A DNA stretch of 64,000 nt from Nilaparvata lugens (taxonomy: Eukaryota > Arthropoda > Insecta > Hemiptera > Delphacidae): NCBI RefSeq assembly GCF_014356525.2, contig NC_052506.1, forward strand, positions 22,954,707 through 23,018,706, written 5' to 3'. Shown one piece after another: positions 47,901-62,400 of the stretch; position 1 is the stretch's first letter; each line of letters starts with the position of its first letter. Under the pieces are notes generated by a model. The model worked only from the letters and a program-made list of their open reading frames with translations, had not been told where the DNA came from and did no database searches. The translations under genes were made by a program, and so were the position numbers.

Positions 47901-50900
47901 ATTTATCATAATGTGTTTCATACGGGGTTTAAACGAACAGCTGACATTTCTCCGTTTAAGCCGAGTATCTGCATACGGGCCTAAGGCAGTGTTGCTAATC
48001 AGCTTTTTCTATGGGTAAAATTATAGTGAAGCGGCGAAGGTAGCTTTAAGCTTGAGAGTTTTGAAAGTAATGCATGTATTCAAATGGTGGCGCACATAGT
48101 GTTCTGTCACATCGAAAAACATGTGTTATTCTTAACATTATGAAACTTGGAGCCACCTTCGCCAATACACTAGGTTTTCATCAAATAAAATAATACTTCA
48201 TTCATCATTGCAATCCTACAATGTAAATAGTTTCATGATTAAAACAAAGAATAATTTACTATAATCAATTGAGAAATTGTTAAAATGAGTACGGGCAGTT
48301 GGAATTGTTCTTAAAACTCACCCAATCACGTGCTTACAGTTGTATTACAGTCAAATATCTTTTACATTTCTAGTCTTAGTAGAACTTTTGTTTAATGGTA
48401 AAAATATTTAAAGAAATACTATTTTTTTACAATAATGTTATTCATGATCACTTAATGTATTCACATACTTTTCCTTAATGGATGAGTAGTAAACTCCCCC
48501 CACCACTTGGATCGGAAGCCAGAAGCAAACTTCTCAAATCGGCTTTTGACAAGGTCCTACCGGCAGACTGCGGATCCAACCCCGACGAAAGGGTGTTACT
48601 CACTCAGCACACTGTTCTATATCTAGGTGAGAATCTGTTTCATTCACTTTTATTTGAGCTTTCATTAGTTATAATTTTGAATGGGAATTGGAGTGTTCTC
48701 GAAGTTATAGTTTACCTCGTAGTAGTTATAGAGTAGTGTTAATAGTTATAGTGTTATTTCTCTCCCTATAGAGAAATCCACGTTTTAATGACAGTATTTA
48801 ATTAACATTGGTTCTGCTAACCTTGTCTATCATTGACAGATTGATAATATTTGTCAATGATTAAAATAATAAATCTTCATAATTGAGATAAATATTTTGT
48901 TAATTAATTATTATTCTACAACCGATCTGGCAACGGATTGCGCTATCTGCTTTTTTGAATGATAGACAAGGATAGCAATACCAATGTTAATCATATACTG
49001 TCATTATAACGTGGACTTCACTATAAAATCATCATCAAATACTATTCATTTTAACAGAACAAACTTTTGTCCAAAAATGTCCTTATAAATATATTTTTAC
49101 AGAATAATTATAGATTTCAGATGTTTGCAATATTATTGATTACAGCACAAAAAACTGTTTGGCTGTACAATTCATTGAATCCTATTCTAGATAAATTCTC
49201 TGATAATAGGCATATGCGCACTTTTAGTGAGAAATATTATCCAGATCTTGAATTCTAGATGTTAAAATAATTTTGCAGAGCACAAATACTTTGGTTGAAT
49301 TTTTCTTTTCCTTAGGCTTTTATTATTGTTATTTTTCTTATTCTTACTACCTACTCTTATTTATTTTTCAGTAATTCAATTTTATATTTATAATGTTTGC
49401 TCATGACTATTGTATTATTATTTTCTACTTTCTTCTTAATCAATTAGTTCTGTATTCCTAACCAATCAATTTTCAATGAGGCTGGTTTTGGCACAGAGCT
49501 GTAAGCCTCTATATGTTGTAATTACCGCTACTGATGTAATTTATACTTGCTTATATTCGTACGGGATAGGAAATTATGTTTGACGCATCATTACGTCTGA
49601 TCTACTGGACTGATTAACTTGAAATTTTGCATATAGATTCTTAATTAACCGAGGATGGTTATAGGCCTATTTTCAATCATTCTAGATTTCATTACGTCAA
49701 GTCTCCAGTTTGTCACGTTTTAAAATAGACCCTTGCGGAGCATGGGTTACCTGCTAGTAAATAAATAAATTACTGATGATAGTTTTGTGTCAGGCAAACT
49801 AGTGGAGGAAGTGCTACTGTCGTCGGTGACTCCGGCTAACCTGGATGACATAGCCTGCCTGCTGGAGCCATGGCTGGTGCAGGCCAACATCCAGCAGAGG
49901 ATAGCCGCGGTCACCACCCTCAAGACGGCCCTCTTCACCTATCTGCACAACATGCGCTTCACCTACGATGTGAGTCCATTACTAGATCAAATCAAAGTCC
50001 ATTTATCGCCTATTATTATTTTATAAGGCCTATTTTATTTAACTACTAGAATTATAACAAGTATAGACTACGTCATAAAAGAGCACATACATTTTTTTAA
50101 TATCTAAACAATTTTATATACAGGGTGTTCTGAAAAAGGTGCCCATAAGTCAGGGCGTGATTCCTCACATCAAAAGAAGAAAAAAAGCTGTAATTAACAT
50201 AGGTCCGAAAATGCTTGGTTCCCAAGTTATACAGGGTGGAAGATTTCGTCTGAATTTCTGTACCCCTGCTGAAATTAAGCCCTAAGGTTATTTTTTGGCT
50301 GTTAATTAAGATGTACAATTTAGCGTACTTTATGTAAAATGAGCTGAGAAATTGAATAAAACCGTTTCCAGGCACAGCAACGGTAATTTTTAAGATATGT
50401 GACGAAATACGCGAAACTTGGTCCCGAAAACAAGTTCCTTTAAGGTTTGTAGCAGATTTACTATGTTAAATGTGCAATAAACACAAAATATTTTTTTACA
50501 ATAATGTTATTCATGATCACTTAATGTATTCACATACTTTCCTTAATGGATGAGTAGTAAACTCCCCCCACCACTTGGATCGGAAGCCAGAAGCAAACTT
50601 CTCAAATCGGCTTTTGACAAGGTCCTACCGGCAGACTGCGGATCCAACCCCGACGAAAGGGTGTTACTCACTCAGCACACTGTTCTATATCTAGGTGAGA
50701 ATCTGTTTCATTCACTTTTATTTGAGCTTTCATTAGTTATAATTTTGAATGGGAATTGGAGTGTTCTCGAAGTTATAGTTTACCTCGTAGTAGTTATAGA
50801 GTAGTGTTAATAGTTATAGTGTTATTTCTCTCCCTATAGAGAAATCCACGTTTTAATGACAGTATTTAATTAACATTGGTTCTGCTAACCTTGTCTATCA

Positions 50901-53412
50901 TTGACAGATTGATAATATTTGTCAATGATTAAAATAATAAATCTTCATAATTGAGATAAAATATTTTGTTAATTAATTATTATTCTACAACCGATCTGGC
51001 AACGGATTGCGCTATCTGCTTTTTTGAATGATAGACAAGGATAGCAATACCAATGTTAATCATATACTGTCATTATAACGTGGACTTCACTATAAAATCA
51101 TCATCAAATACTATTCATTTTAACAGAACAAACTTTTGTCCAAAAATGTCCTTATAAATATATTTTTACAGAATAATAATAGATTTAGATGTTTGCAATA
51201 TTATTGATTACAGCACAAAAAACTGTTTGGCTGTACAATTCATTGAATCCTATTCTAGATAAATTCTCTGATAATAGGCATATGCGCACTTTTAGTGAGA
51301 AATATTATCCAGATCTTGAATTCTAGATGTTAAAATAATTTTGCAGAGCACAAATACTTTGGTTGAATTTTTCTTTTCCTTAGGCTTTTATTATTGTTAT
51401 TTTTCTTATTCTTACTACCTACTCTTATTTATTTTTCAGTAATTCAATTTTATATTTATAATGTTTGCTCATGACTATTGTATTATTATTTTCTACTTTC
51501 TTCTTAATCAATTAGTTCTTTATTCCTAACCAATCAATTTTCAATGAGGCTTGTTTTGGCACAGAGCTGTAAGCCTCTATATGTTGTAATTACCGCTACT
51601 GATGTAATTTATACTTGCTTATATTCGTACGGGATAGGAAAATTATGTTTGACGCATCATTACGTCTGATCTACTGGACTGATTAACTTGAAATTTTGCA
51701 TATAGATTCTTAATTAACCGAGGATGGTTATAGGCCTATTTTCAATCATTCTAGATTTCATTACGTCAAGTCTCCAGTTTGTCACGTTTTAAAATAGACC
51801 CTTGCGGAGCATGGGTTACCTGCTAGTAAATAAATAAATTACTGATGATAGTTTTGTGTCAGGCAAACTAGTGGAGGAAGTGCTACTGTCGTCGGTGACT
51901 CCGGCTAACCTGGATGACATAGCCTGCCTGCTGGAGCCATGGCTGGTGCAGGCCAACATCCAGCAGAGGATAGCCGCGGTCACCACCCTCAAGACGGCCC
52001 TCTTCACCTATCTGCACAACATGCGCTTCACCTACGATGTGAGTCCATTACTAGATCAAATCAAAGTCCATTTATCGCCAACTACTAGAATTATAACAAG
52101 TATAGACTACGTCATAAAAGAGCACATACATTTTTTTAATATCTAAACAATTTTATATACAGGGTGTTCTGAAAAAGGTGCCCATAAGTCAGGGCGTGAT
52201 TCCTCACATCAAAAGAAGAAAAAAAGCTGTAATTAACATAGGTCCGAAAATGCTTGGTTCCCAAGTTATACAGGGTGGAAGATTTCGTCTGAATTTCTGT
52301 ACCCCTGCTGAAATTAAGCCCTAAGGTTATTTTTTGGCTGTTAATTAAGATGTACAATTTAGCGTACTTTATGTAAAATGAGCTGAGAAATTGAATAAAA
52401 CCGTTTCCAGGCACAGCAACGGTAATTTTTAAGATATGTGACGAAATACGCGAAACTTGGTCCCGAAAACAAGTTCCTTTAAGGTTTGTAGCAGATTTAC
52501 TATGTTAAATGTGCAATAAACACAAAATATTTTTTTACAGAACTTGTAGAAAATTTAATTTCGAAGAGAAATATATAATATAAGTCTGTAATAGAAAAAC
52601 GCAACCTTAAAAAAATCCTTAATTACATTCAAAACTGATGAAAAGTAGAGAGCTTAACAGATTTTGTCTATTTTTTCAGAACGCTCTGTATATCACAACT
52701 TGAATATGATTCATGTTGAAGCTGAAGAGTATTCATTGCTGTTGTAAAAACAATTTGTTATTAAAAAATCCTTACTCAAAATCTCTAACAGATAAGTTTC
52801 TAATGCTAATTGGCAATTTATTATAAAATCTAATTCATCAAATCAAATATTTTTTATTGCCATTAGCAAAAATACTTCTATCGACAACGACAATGTAACT
52901 AGACTCTTAATGAATAAAAAATCTTACGAATTATGCATACTCACTGGGGATTTTACTCAGAATTGTAATGCAGCTTTTTTGTGACTTTACAATTTTGATC
53001 TTCTATCTTGGATCCTTCATTTGAATGTATAAGGGCCAAGCCCCATGAAACGTTTTTGCACCGGCGGCGGACGAGTCGGTAGGCAGGAAGCTCTGCGATT
53101 GGCTGATCATCAGCTGATTGGGTTAGCGTTCGGGAATCAGCTGATAATTAGCCGATTGGAGAGTTTCCTGCTCTGCCGACTCGTCCCACTACCACCTAGA
53201 TTTTGTAAACTTAGGTAGTAATTAGTAATGCTCGTCCGCCGCCGGTGAAAAACTTCTAAAAATGTGCCTTGGACCTTGGTTATTACTTTCCTTGCCCTAT
53301 TACCATAGGTAAGGAAAGTATTGCTTTCCGAAAAAAATTAAGGTACCCCAATTTCTAAATTTTTATACGTTTTAAGGTCCCCTGAGTCCAAAAAAGTGGT
53401 TTTTGGGTATTG

Positions 53413-53480
<68 letters not shown>

Positions 53481-56400
53481 CTCATCTCCCAATGAACGGA
53501 ATGACTTGAAATTTGGAACTTAAGGTCCTTCCCCTATAAGGATCCGACACGAACAATTTCGATCAAATGCAATTCAAGATGGCGGCTAAAATAGCGATAA
53601 TGTTGTCAAAAACAAGGTTTTTCGCGATTTTCTCAAAAACGGCTCCAATGATTTTGATCAAATTTATATCGAAATTATCATTGATAAGCTATATCAACTG
53701 CCACAAGTCCCATATCTGTAAAAATTTCAGGAGCTCTGCCCCATCTATGCAAAGTTCGATTTTAGTTTTCCAATTATCAGGTCTCAGATATAATTTAAAC
53801 GAAAAATTTCGAGTGGAAAAAATTGAGCATGGAAATCTCTTCAATTAATGTCCAGTAACATTTTCACCTAAAATTGAAAATAAGCTTGAAATTTGAGAAA
53901 ATGTAATTATTCAATTGCAAACTTTTGACAACTGTTGATTCTATTAAATCATTCACTATTAAGAAATAGCAGATCTCGGTTGTATCCAGCGTTATTGAAC
54001 TGTCACCAGCTGGCTCAGATCTTTGACTTAGATGCGCGTTTACACTAGCGTCAGGTAATCAATTTTCATAACGGCAAGGAAAGTTGTGTGAGTGCGCCAC
54101 ACCAGATTTTTTTTATCATTCGATACATGTTTCAATACGTTCAAAACAAAATCTATTCATTTGAGAAAGTTATATCAAACCGTTATATTCACACTTGAAA
54201 ATACTGGTAACTCAAATCAAGCAAAAATCATAATATAGATATGACTGGGCGAGAGCAACATACTGTAAGTATTTTTAAAATCGAATCTATCAAGTTTCAA
54301 AATATTTAAAAGTATTGAAAATATGAAGAAATGTTACAATGAGTGTTTTACAAACATTAACAATATTAATGTCGGAAATCGTATTATTTGATTAATCTTC
54401 TCATTTATCTTCATTTATTCTTATTTGATTATCTTCATATTTAAAACAAAAGCTATTGAAGGTCAATAACGATTATCAGCTCTTGATTTCACATTTTGTA
54501 CTGTAGTAAGTTTTGAAAGCTTCCCGTTCATTACTTAAGCAAAATTTAATTAGGATTGGTCAATTATCAAGTCTATGTTGTATAGATAATAACGGAGGTA
54601 GTTAATAATTGAGTGATCTACTAGTGATATTTTAACTAGTACTGAGGTAGCTAATAACTGAGTAATTTACTAGTAAACTAGTAGCTAGTAAAATAATCTG
54701 AAAACTGAGATCAGAATGATTATTCTCCGACTAATATAATTGATTTGATGTTCTTAGGCACCAAGCAAGTTCGCGCAGTCTGGTCAAATGCTGGGAAAAA
54801 TAGTCGTAAGATGCATGGACCAGGAAGTTGAAGTGAGAAAGCTGGCTCTGCACTGTGCCCGTCTCATTCTGTTGATCACTGCAAAGTAGGTACAGTGACT
54901 GTACTATAATTTCTGCAAAATAATATAGTTTCAATCATCCCCAATAGTTTTTGTAACTACAGTTTCAACTATCCCCTATACATTTCAAATATCCCCAATT
55001 TTCAATTATTGATTCTCATTCAACTTACTGTAAAAACTGCCGAAATTATTGTAAATGGATCTGCAAAAATAATCACATCAGAAAGTGAGAAATCCTTTCA
55101 AATGAGACAGAAGCTTGGTCAAACGTCAAGCACAATTTGATTCAGATCAACTTCTGATGATTGGCGAACAAGGATCATTGTGTTACAATTTAAACTTTAT
55201 TGAATTTTCTTGTTTTATGGTTCAGTTTAACGACCAATCATCGGTTTTCTCCCTCGTCCATTCAAGAATACCAAGGTACAATATTTTTCAGTCGAAAGCA
55301 GATCAAGTACAAACGTCATACATCACCATAATTGAAAAATACTGAATAATTTGTCAACTCTAGTCCTGTAATTAAATTAATAAAAGTGGAATTGACAAAT
55401 GAACCAGTGTTTTACAGTTGAAATATAATTTATTAATCATTTAAAAACGATAAAAGTATATGGGTAATGAAATAACTACAAAGTCAATGTTTATTATAGA
55501 GAATTTTGTGAGTGTGGCGCTGTTCAAACAATAAGACACATTGTAGAAGAGTGCAAAAGAACAGCTTATAAGGGCAGACTGGATGACTTCCTGGTAGCTA
55601 CGCCAGATGCAGTGGCATATTTAAATCGACTAGATATATTCTACCTATATATATAAAAGCGAAATGGCACTCGCTCACTGACTGACTGACTCACTCACTC
55701 ACTCACCCAAAATCTGCGTTTTCCATAGTTTTTTAGCGTTTTCTCAGCTTTATCAAGAACAAATGAACAGTAAATGTTCAAATTTAGAACAGAAGCTCAG
55801 CTAGGGTGTAATAATGTTGTGTTGGAAGGAATTTGCAATAACGTCAAAGATACGCCCAAAATTAGCGTTTTGCCAGCGTTTTTTTTTCTTTTTGCTTTTT
55901 CTCATATTCATCGAGAACAAATAAACAGAAATTGTTCAAATTTAGTACAGAAGCTAAGCTAGGGTGTAATAATGTTGTGTTAGAAGGTATTTGAAATAAC
56001 GCCAAAGATACGCCCAGAATCTGCGTTTTTTGCGCTTTCTCAGCTTCATCGAGAACAAATGAACAGAAAATGTTCAAATTTACTACAGAAGCTCAGCTGG
56101 GGTGTAATAATGTTGTGTTAGAAGGAATTTGAAATAACGCCAAAGATACGCCCAAAATTAGCGGTTTTTTGCGTTTTCTCAGTTCTTTCATCAAGTAATA
56201 GACAGAAAATGTTCAAATTTGGTACAGAGGTTTTGCTAGGTTCTAGAAAATTTGTGATGAGGTGACTTTAATATTTCATTAAAGATACGCTCAAAATCAG
56301 CGTTTTCCAACGTTTTTCTCAGCTTTTCTGCGTTTTCTCAGTACTTTGACTTTCTGATGGAATGAAGCATGCCCAAATGAAAAATGCAGGCGAGCGAAGC

Positions 56401-59400
56401 GTGCCCGCTGATCTCATTTTTAACGATCCAGTCGGGGGTCCAGGGGGCGGAGCCCCCTGACTAGACGGATATGGCGAGCGAAGCGAGCCTGACGGCTAGT
56501 ATGTATATAAATTTAAAAAATATATTTTTTTGTGTTACACCTTTTTTAAAACTTTTGATTAAGATGACTTAATTGTTGATATGTGTGACTTGTATTAGAT
56601 AACGTAAAGATTTGTGTCGTAGCGCCAAATAAATAGAGAATATACCTATTGTTTCTAGTGTTCATTCAAGGAATCTCAGGATTTATTGAAAATGAATTCC
56701 TAGTATTGGAGACGACACGAGACGTTAACTTGAAGTTATAAAAAAAAATGCTTTTCAGATATGAAGGCTTGGCAGCTGGATCCGATTGCGATATAGAAGA
56801 GAAGTTTCAGAGCATAGCTGCACCTGATGGCAAGAAAATTTCTGAAGAGTTGGCTCAAGTAAGTCTCAATAAGTATGACATTTTCATTAATTCTCATTGA
56901 GATCTAGTGCCGGTTGCACAAAAGCTGGTTAAATTTTAATCATGATTAATTCTGAGAACCAATCAGTGAAGCCGTCTTTTCAAAAACGTCTTCACTGATT
57001 GGTTCCCGTGAAATTAATCACGATTAAAGTTTAACCGGCTTTTGTGCAACCGGGCCCTAGAGAAGTTTCATGTTGAATAAAAAGAGTAGATGTTGTCCAA
57101 CAACAGATTTATTAAAATCGAGATACCGGTTTCGATTGTTACACCATTATCAATCTATGGTAAACTAAAACATGCATTATTTAAAGTTTAATGTATTGAT
57201 AATTATTTTTATTTGAGATGAGTTTATCCCTTGATACGTTTAACTTGATTGCTATAATAAATATAATAATAATATTTCGTCTCCACAGGCGAAATTGTGT
57301 TCCAGTCCATTTTTAGCGTTCATATAACAAATGAAAGAGACGTCACTTTGAAACTATTGAAAACAATCATTGTCATAATATGTTTAGCTTTTTTAAAATG
57401 TCCAATGTTCAACTCTAGTAGTATAAGAACCAAATGCACAGTATTTTAAATCTAATCTAGGATTGTATGAAGATATTTTTGCATTGATTGATGTGTTACA
57501 TTCCGAGTTTGAACCTAACGTTAAACTGAGTTTAGACGGAGCATTTATGGCATATATTATGGTATGTATGCTTCCGCTTCCGCTTTGTTATTGAAAACTC
57601 AATTTTGTATGTTTGACAAGTCAGTTATTGAGGATTTTCTGAGAGTTATAAATGTAATTCTCAACTCATTAGAGAATTGAAGTTAATTTAGGGGACAAGA
57701 AAGAACTCTCAAGTTAAGAGTTTCATCTGGATCAAATCTATCATTTTACTTGAAATTCGCAAATAAATTGTAATTATTATGAAAACACAAATTGAAATTT
57801 TCAACCACTTTTACAACTGTAATTGTAATTATTACCGTTCTTTGTTTGAATACTTTTCGCAGATAGTTGCTGCCAAGCTGCCACATTTTCAGCTGAATCA
57901 TTTCACAGTGAGCTTGTTGGATGGGCTGACCGACCATGAGTATTGCACCGCCTTGGGCGTGGCCGAATTCCTGGTCAGTTTCCTCAGAAGGAAAGGCGGC
58001 GAACTGTATCATCATATTAGTGAAATAATTGGTGAGTTGATATGCTTCCTCACTCTTTTAAATTCATTTATTGGTGTGTTCTGCGCTATCTCCTATTAGT
58101 TGACCGAGCGAAGTGAGGTCTAAGATTCAAGTCGACGGTTTGGCATTTCTCTTAATGTTTAAATGTTTTTATGTTGCGCATTTACGGCGAAACGCAGTAA
58201 TAGATTTTCATGAAATTTGACAGGTATGTTCGTTTTTAAATTGCGCGTCGACGTATATACAAGGTTTTTGGAAATTTTGCATTTCAAGGATAATATAAAA
58301 GGAAAAAGGAGCCTCCTTCATACGCCAATATTAAAGTAGAAATCAGACTATAGAATATTATTCATCATAAATCAGCTGACAAGTGATTACACCGAGATGT
58401 GTGGAGAAGCCAGTCTATTGCTGTATTTCCATAAGGTCTATAGTTTCAATCAGGTACTTGTGGATGAGAATACTGCGTGAGGTCTACTGTTCACAGAACT
58501 ACTAGTAATTATTATTCTAACATATTTTCAGAATTATGATTAGTTGAATAGAATGCATCGATGGAAAGTCGATGATATATTTTCCATATGTTGAGTTAAT
58601 AAACTTTTTGATCTTTGATATTATATCCTGTTGGGATGGTGAGGTTGACTTGAAACTGTCATTATTCTCCATAAACAACACCAATGCTTCTCATTCAGCG
58701 AATGCTGACCGTTTGAAGTGAATCTCACCATAGTAAAGACCACGAGACAATGAATTCGTGCATCCTTAACGCTCAACTCTAAAAGAAGGCCTCTAAAAGA
58801 AAATATCGACCATATCAGAACCCTAGTATACTATTTAGGAAATGAGATAATTCCATTGATCAGGTTCAATATCGGGGGACCGAGCTTCGTTCTAGAGTAC
58901 AAAAGCATAACAGTTTTATAACTAAAGAGGAAATTATAATATATTTATAGTTAATAGAATTATTTATACTATGTTTGCTACAATATGTGTTAATTTACCA
59001 TTTACTATTGTACACTAATAGCATCTAGTTACTATTTTGGACTTTTTAGATACCAAATTCAGCCCAACATTCACAACTATATGATAAAGTTTTCACTTGA
59101 GAATTACTTCTAATTCTACTATCCAAAAAAGGAATGTTATTCATACATTATGAACACTAAAAATATTCATTGCTAATAATACTATGTCTAATCACTTCAT
59201 AAACAAAATACCTACTTCACATGCAAAGCCAACCAACAGCTGTGTGCATATGCTAAAAAAGTTTTAGTGTTGAAGAATTAAAAGGCGAATTTAACTATTT
59301 GATGAATTTGGAAACATCATGAAAATATGTTTTTATTTTGAATATGATTATTATTTTTTATTAATTATAATTAATTTCACCTTTCAAACCTTCAAGGTTT

Positions 59401-62400
59401 CTTCTTCTTTTAGGTCGTGTTTATATTTTACAGTTTGGATATACGTCAGCTTGTGAATTTCGGAGATGAGATATTTTGATTTTCCACAGACGCACTCGCT
59501 CACTAATTTTCATATCCAAAAACGACGAAAATCTCAGCTGTTTTTCGAAGGATGAATTATCCTTTTAATGTCCTTCAGCGAGTTTTCCCAGGGATGGTCC
59601 CTAGTGCAATTGAATTTTTATATCATAAACCTGCTATGTTCCAAATTTCGTGAAAATCGTTAGAGCCGTTTTCGATATCCGTTGGACATACATAACCAGA
59701 TAACCAGATAATCATATAACCATACTGTATACAGAAATTGCTCGCTTAATATAATAGGATATGAAATCTTTTACTGAGAGTCACTCCAATGTGTCAGTAT
59801 TCACCATAAACAACACCAATGCTTCCCATGCAACTAATGCTGACAGCTTGAAGTGAATCTCTCTGTAAAAAATACTGATAAGTGCAAAATGATTGGAAGT
59901 CTTCTTATTCCTGGGCCGGCCTGGTCCTAATCTCTGATATTATGAATGATTATTCATGTTCTCAGTAGATTGAATTGAGCTTCTTCTTCGCTATTTCTCT
60001 CACACAATAAGCTTACAGGCTGTCTGGCTTCTGTAAAATCTGGCAGCACTTTACTCCCGTGCAATGCTGCATTCTTAGGGCATGATCACATTGAATGCGT
60101 ATACGTGCAAGTGCACGTCAGGTCATATATGACCCGAAATATTGATGCGCCATTGAAACACGTTGTGACTTGTCTGTAGCTGCTCATACGGAACGCAACC
60201 AGCAAGTGCATGAGTTCAGTGTGAATGTTCCCATTGCTCTTTTCATAGTTTGTTTCTAATCTGCGTGCTAGGTCATGCATAGCCAAGCGTGCACTTACAC
60301 ATATACTCATCCAATGTGATCACACCCTAAGGTTTGCACAGACTGAAGAACCAGTCTAAGCAGAGACCTCTTGTATCAATGATGTTCATTTGAATTAATT
60401 GATGTTAATTGCAGATGGTATCCTGTACCAGATAGGACAAGTGAATAGCAACATAAAGGCGATCGCGGTGAACGCTGTTTTGGAGCTGGCAAAGCATCAT
60501 CCAAAGGGCGTCATCTCGACGCTTCTAAGTCAAGCCTTGCCCTTCAGTCAGTGAGTATCTCTTCATGACAATCGAAACTCTTACTAAAAATTCTCAAAAT
60601 TGAAAAAGCTTTATACCTTTAGCTACCAACAAATTATTTATTCTATCAAAATAAAATGTAGAAAGGTCCAACCTGATTGATAAAGGCGACTCAGTTGCCG
60701 AATTATCTCCTGTTATACAAGTATAAATATGCAACTTTAAAGGTTGTTTTTTCTTTCTATTTGTGATGTATATTCTATATGATTAATATAATCTGAATGT
60801 GAAAAAATATATATCACAGGGCATTTTATTTTTCAGTAGTTCAAGAATATAACTTTCTAAAAATCGTCCAGTGTCTGATCAACCAATGTTTCTCAGACTC
60901 TGACTACATAACCTGAATCTCACTATAGAACGAGGATCACGCTATAGTTATACTTTATTTTTCAAGAACTTTGTTGCCGATCGGGCAATGTCATTTGTAA
61001 TAAAAAATATCAAACTCAATACATAGACCATAACGTTGTTCATTCGAGAGGTCAATGACAGCCATCCACCACTACAGTTATCTATTCATATAAGCACATA
61101 CACTGGTTGTTACAATATTGGCTAAAACAAAAACTGGTCATTTCTATAATTGATGCTCGTTGCAGCACATAAATTCAGGTTTGGTTTGGCTTTATTGAGA
61201 AAAATATATATTTATTCCATTGTATATGTTAGGAAAAAAGTATTTGAATGAGGTTTTGTTTTGTAAATTGTATTGTATTATGGCAAATTTGAGTTACACT
61301 ATAAACATAGATGTAGTGGAGTTTCTCCATATTAAGATTAAATAAAAAAGATTATGCCAATTTGTCATTTCAAATTATGTGGGACTGACAACCTTTCTTT
61401 CATTTCACTTTGATGAAGAATTTGATTTTGTTTCTCTCCTGAATGTTGTTTGTTAACTTTAATTGATGTTTCAATCAATGATGTTTTGATAAAACAAAAA
61501 CTGATCTGATTTGATTTGTAAATCATTTACCATAATACGAGCAATGATGATTGATGTTTACATCAATATTATCTATTAATATAAGCACACACTATGACAC
61601 TGTTTGGCTAAATCAAAACCGTATCTCTCTTGCATTTTGGTTGTTAACTTTCTTCGATGTTTCGCCTACTTCGATCTATTGTTGATGATTGTGAAAAGCA
61701 ATTGCAATTCTGTAGGGGCGTGTGCCAGTGCTGGAGAATCCTGGCCAACGACTTGAGCCTGGCCGCAGACGTGTTGGACAAGTTTCTGCGGCTGGGATCG
61801 ACGACACCGTTGACAGAGGACGACACGGCTCGCAGTCCCAACTCCTCCCGGCCCCCAATAGCCACCTTGCTACCGCTGGCCGTAAGCTATTCTCACTCAT
61901 TATTTGTTTTTTGGGTGCTATCTCACAGTCTGTCTGTCGGTTATGCACAGACACCTGATTTCAGCTTCTGACTTATTTACTTATACAGAGTATAAACTAT
62001 GAAGCTCTATTGATTCACATATAGTTACAAATTGCGGATTAAAAAATCAAAACAATATTCCATGAGCGAGTTCTCCAGCCTGGGGTACTCACTAGTAATC
62101 TTGACTTACAAAATTCTATTGTTCTATTGCAATGCTCTATTCTATTGATCTTCTCAATGTTGCTATTGACAACTAGTTCTCATTATTTTGATTTTCACCA
62201 ACACAGTATTATTTTTGAAATTTTGAAGAACTATTTTCGGTTGCACGTATGTCAATTAAACTTTATTATTTATTTCACAAGAGAGCACATCATTTAAAAT
62301 GATCGGGAGAAAAAATAAGGATCCCTTAAATTTTCAGTTCAAAAATATTTTTACAAACCTTTTACTATTCACTTCATTTTTCTCGTTCGCACAGGCATGT

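Larger units (their letters stand above)
48420..50488 (+). repeat. Tandem duplication 2, unit A (exons 15a-16a)
   Basis: 2,069-bp unit directly followed by unit B (50489-52527). The breakpoint word TATTTTTTTACA occurs at 48420, at the junction 50489 and at the right edge 52528, a 12-bp microhomology. Differences are few: single-base indels and substitutions, and a 30-bp segment at 50011-50040 absent from unit B. Confidence 0.95.
50489..52539 (+). repeat. Tandem duplication 2, unit B (exons 15b-16b)
   Basis: 2,039-bp copy of 48420-50488 plus the 12-bp terminal microhomology. The 30-bp segment between ATCGCC and AACTACTAG is missing here. After 52539 the sequence becomes unique. Confidence 0.95.

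Noticed and set aside
57779..58099. 106-codon continuous frame as an independent gene
   Set aside because: It is MROH1 exon 19 read through its flanking intron; the splice acceptor at 57862 and donor at 58032 define the coding part.
61644..61971. Four overlapping frames on both strands
   Set aside because: Only the frame matching exon 21 has homology and correct splice phases; the rest are shadows.
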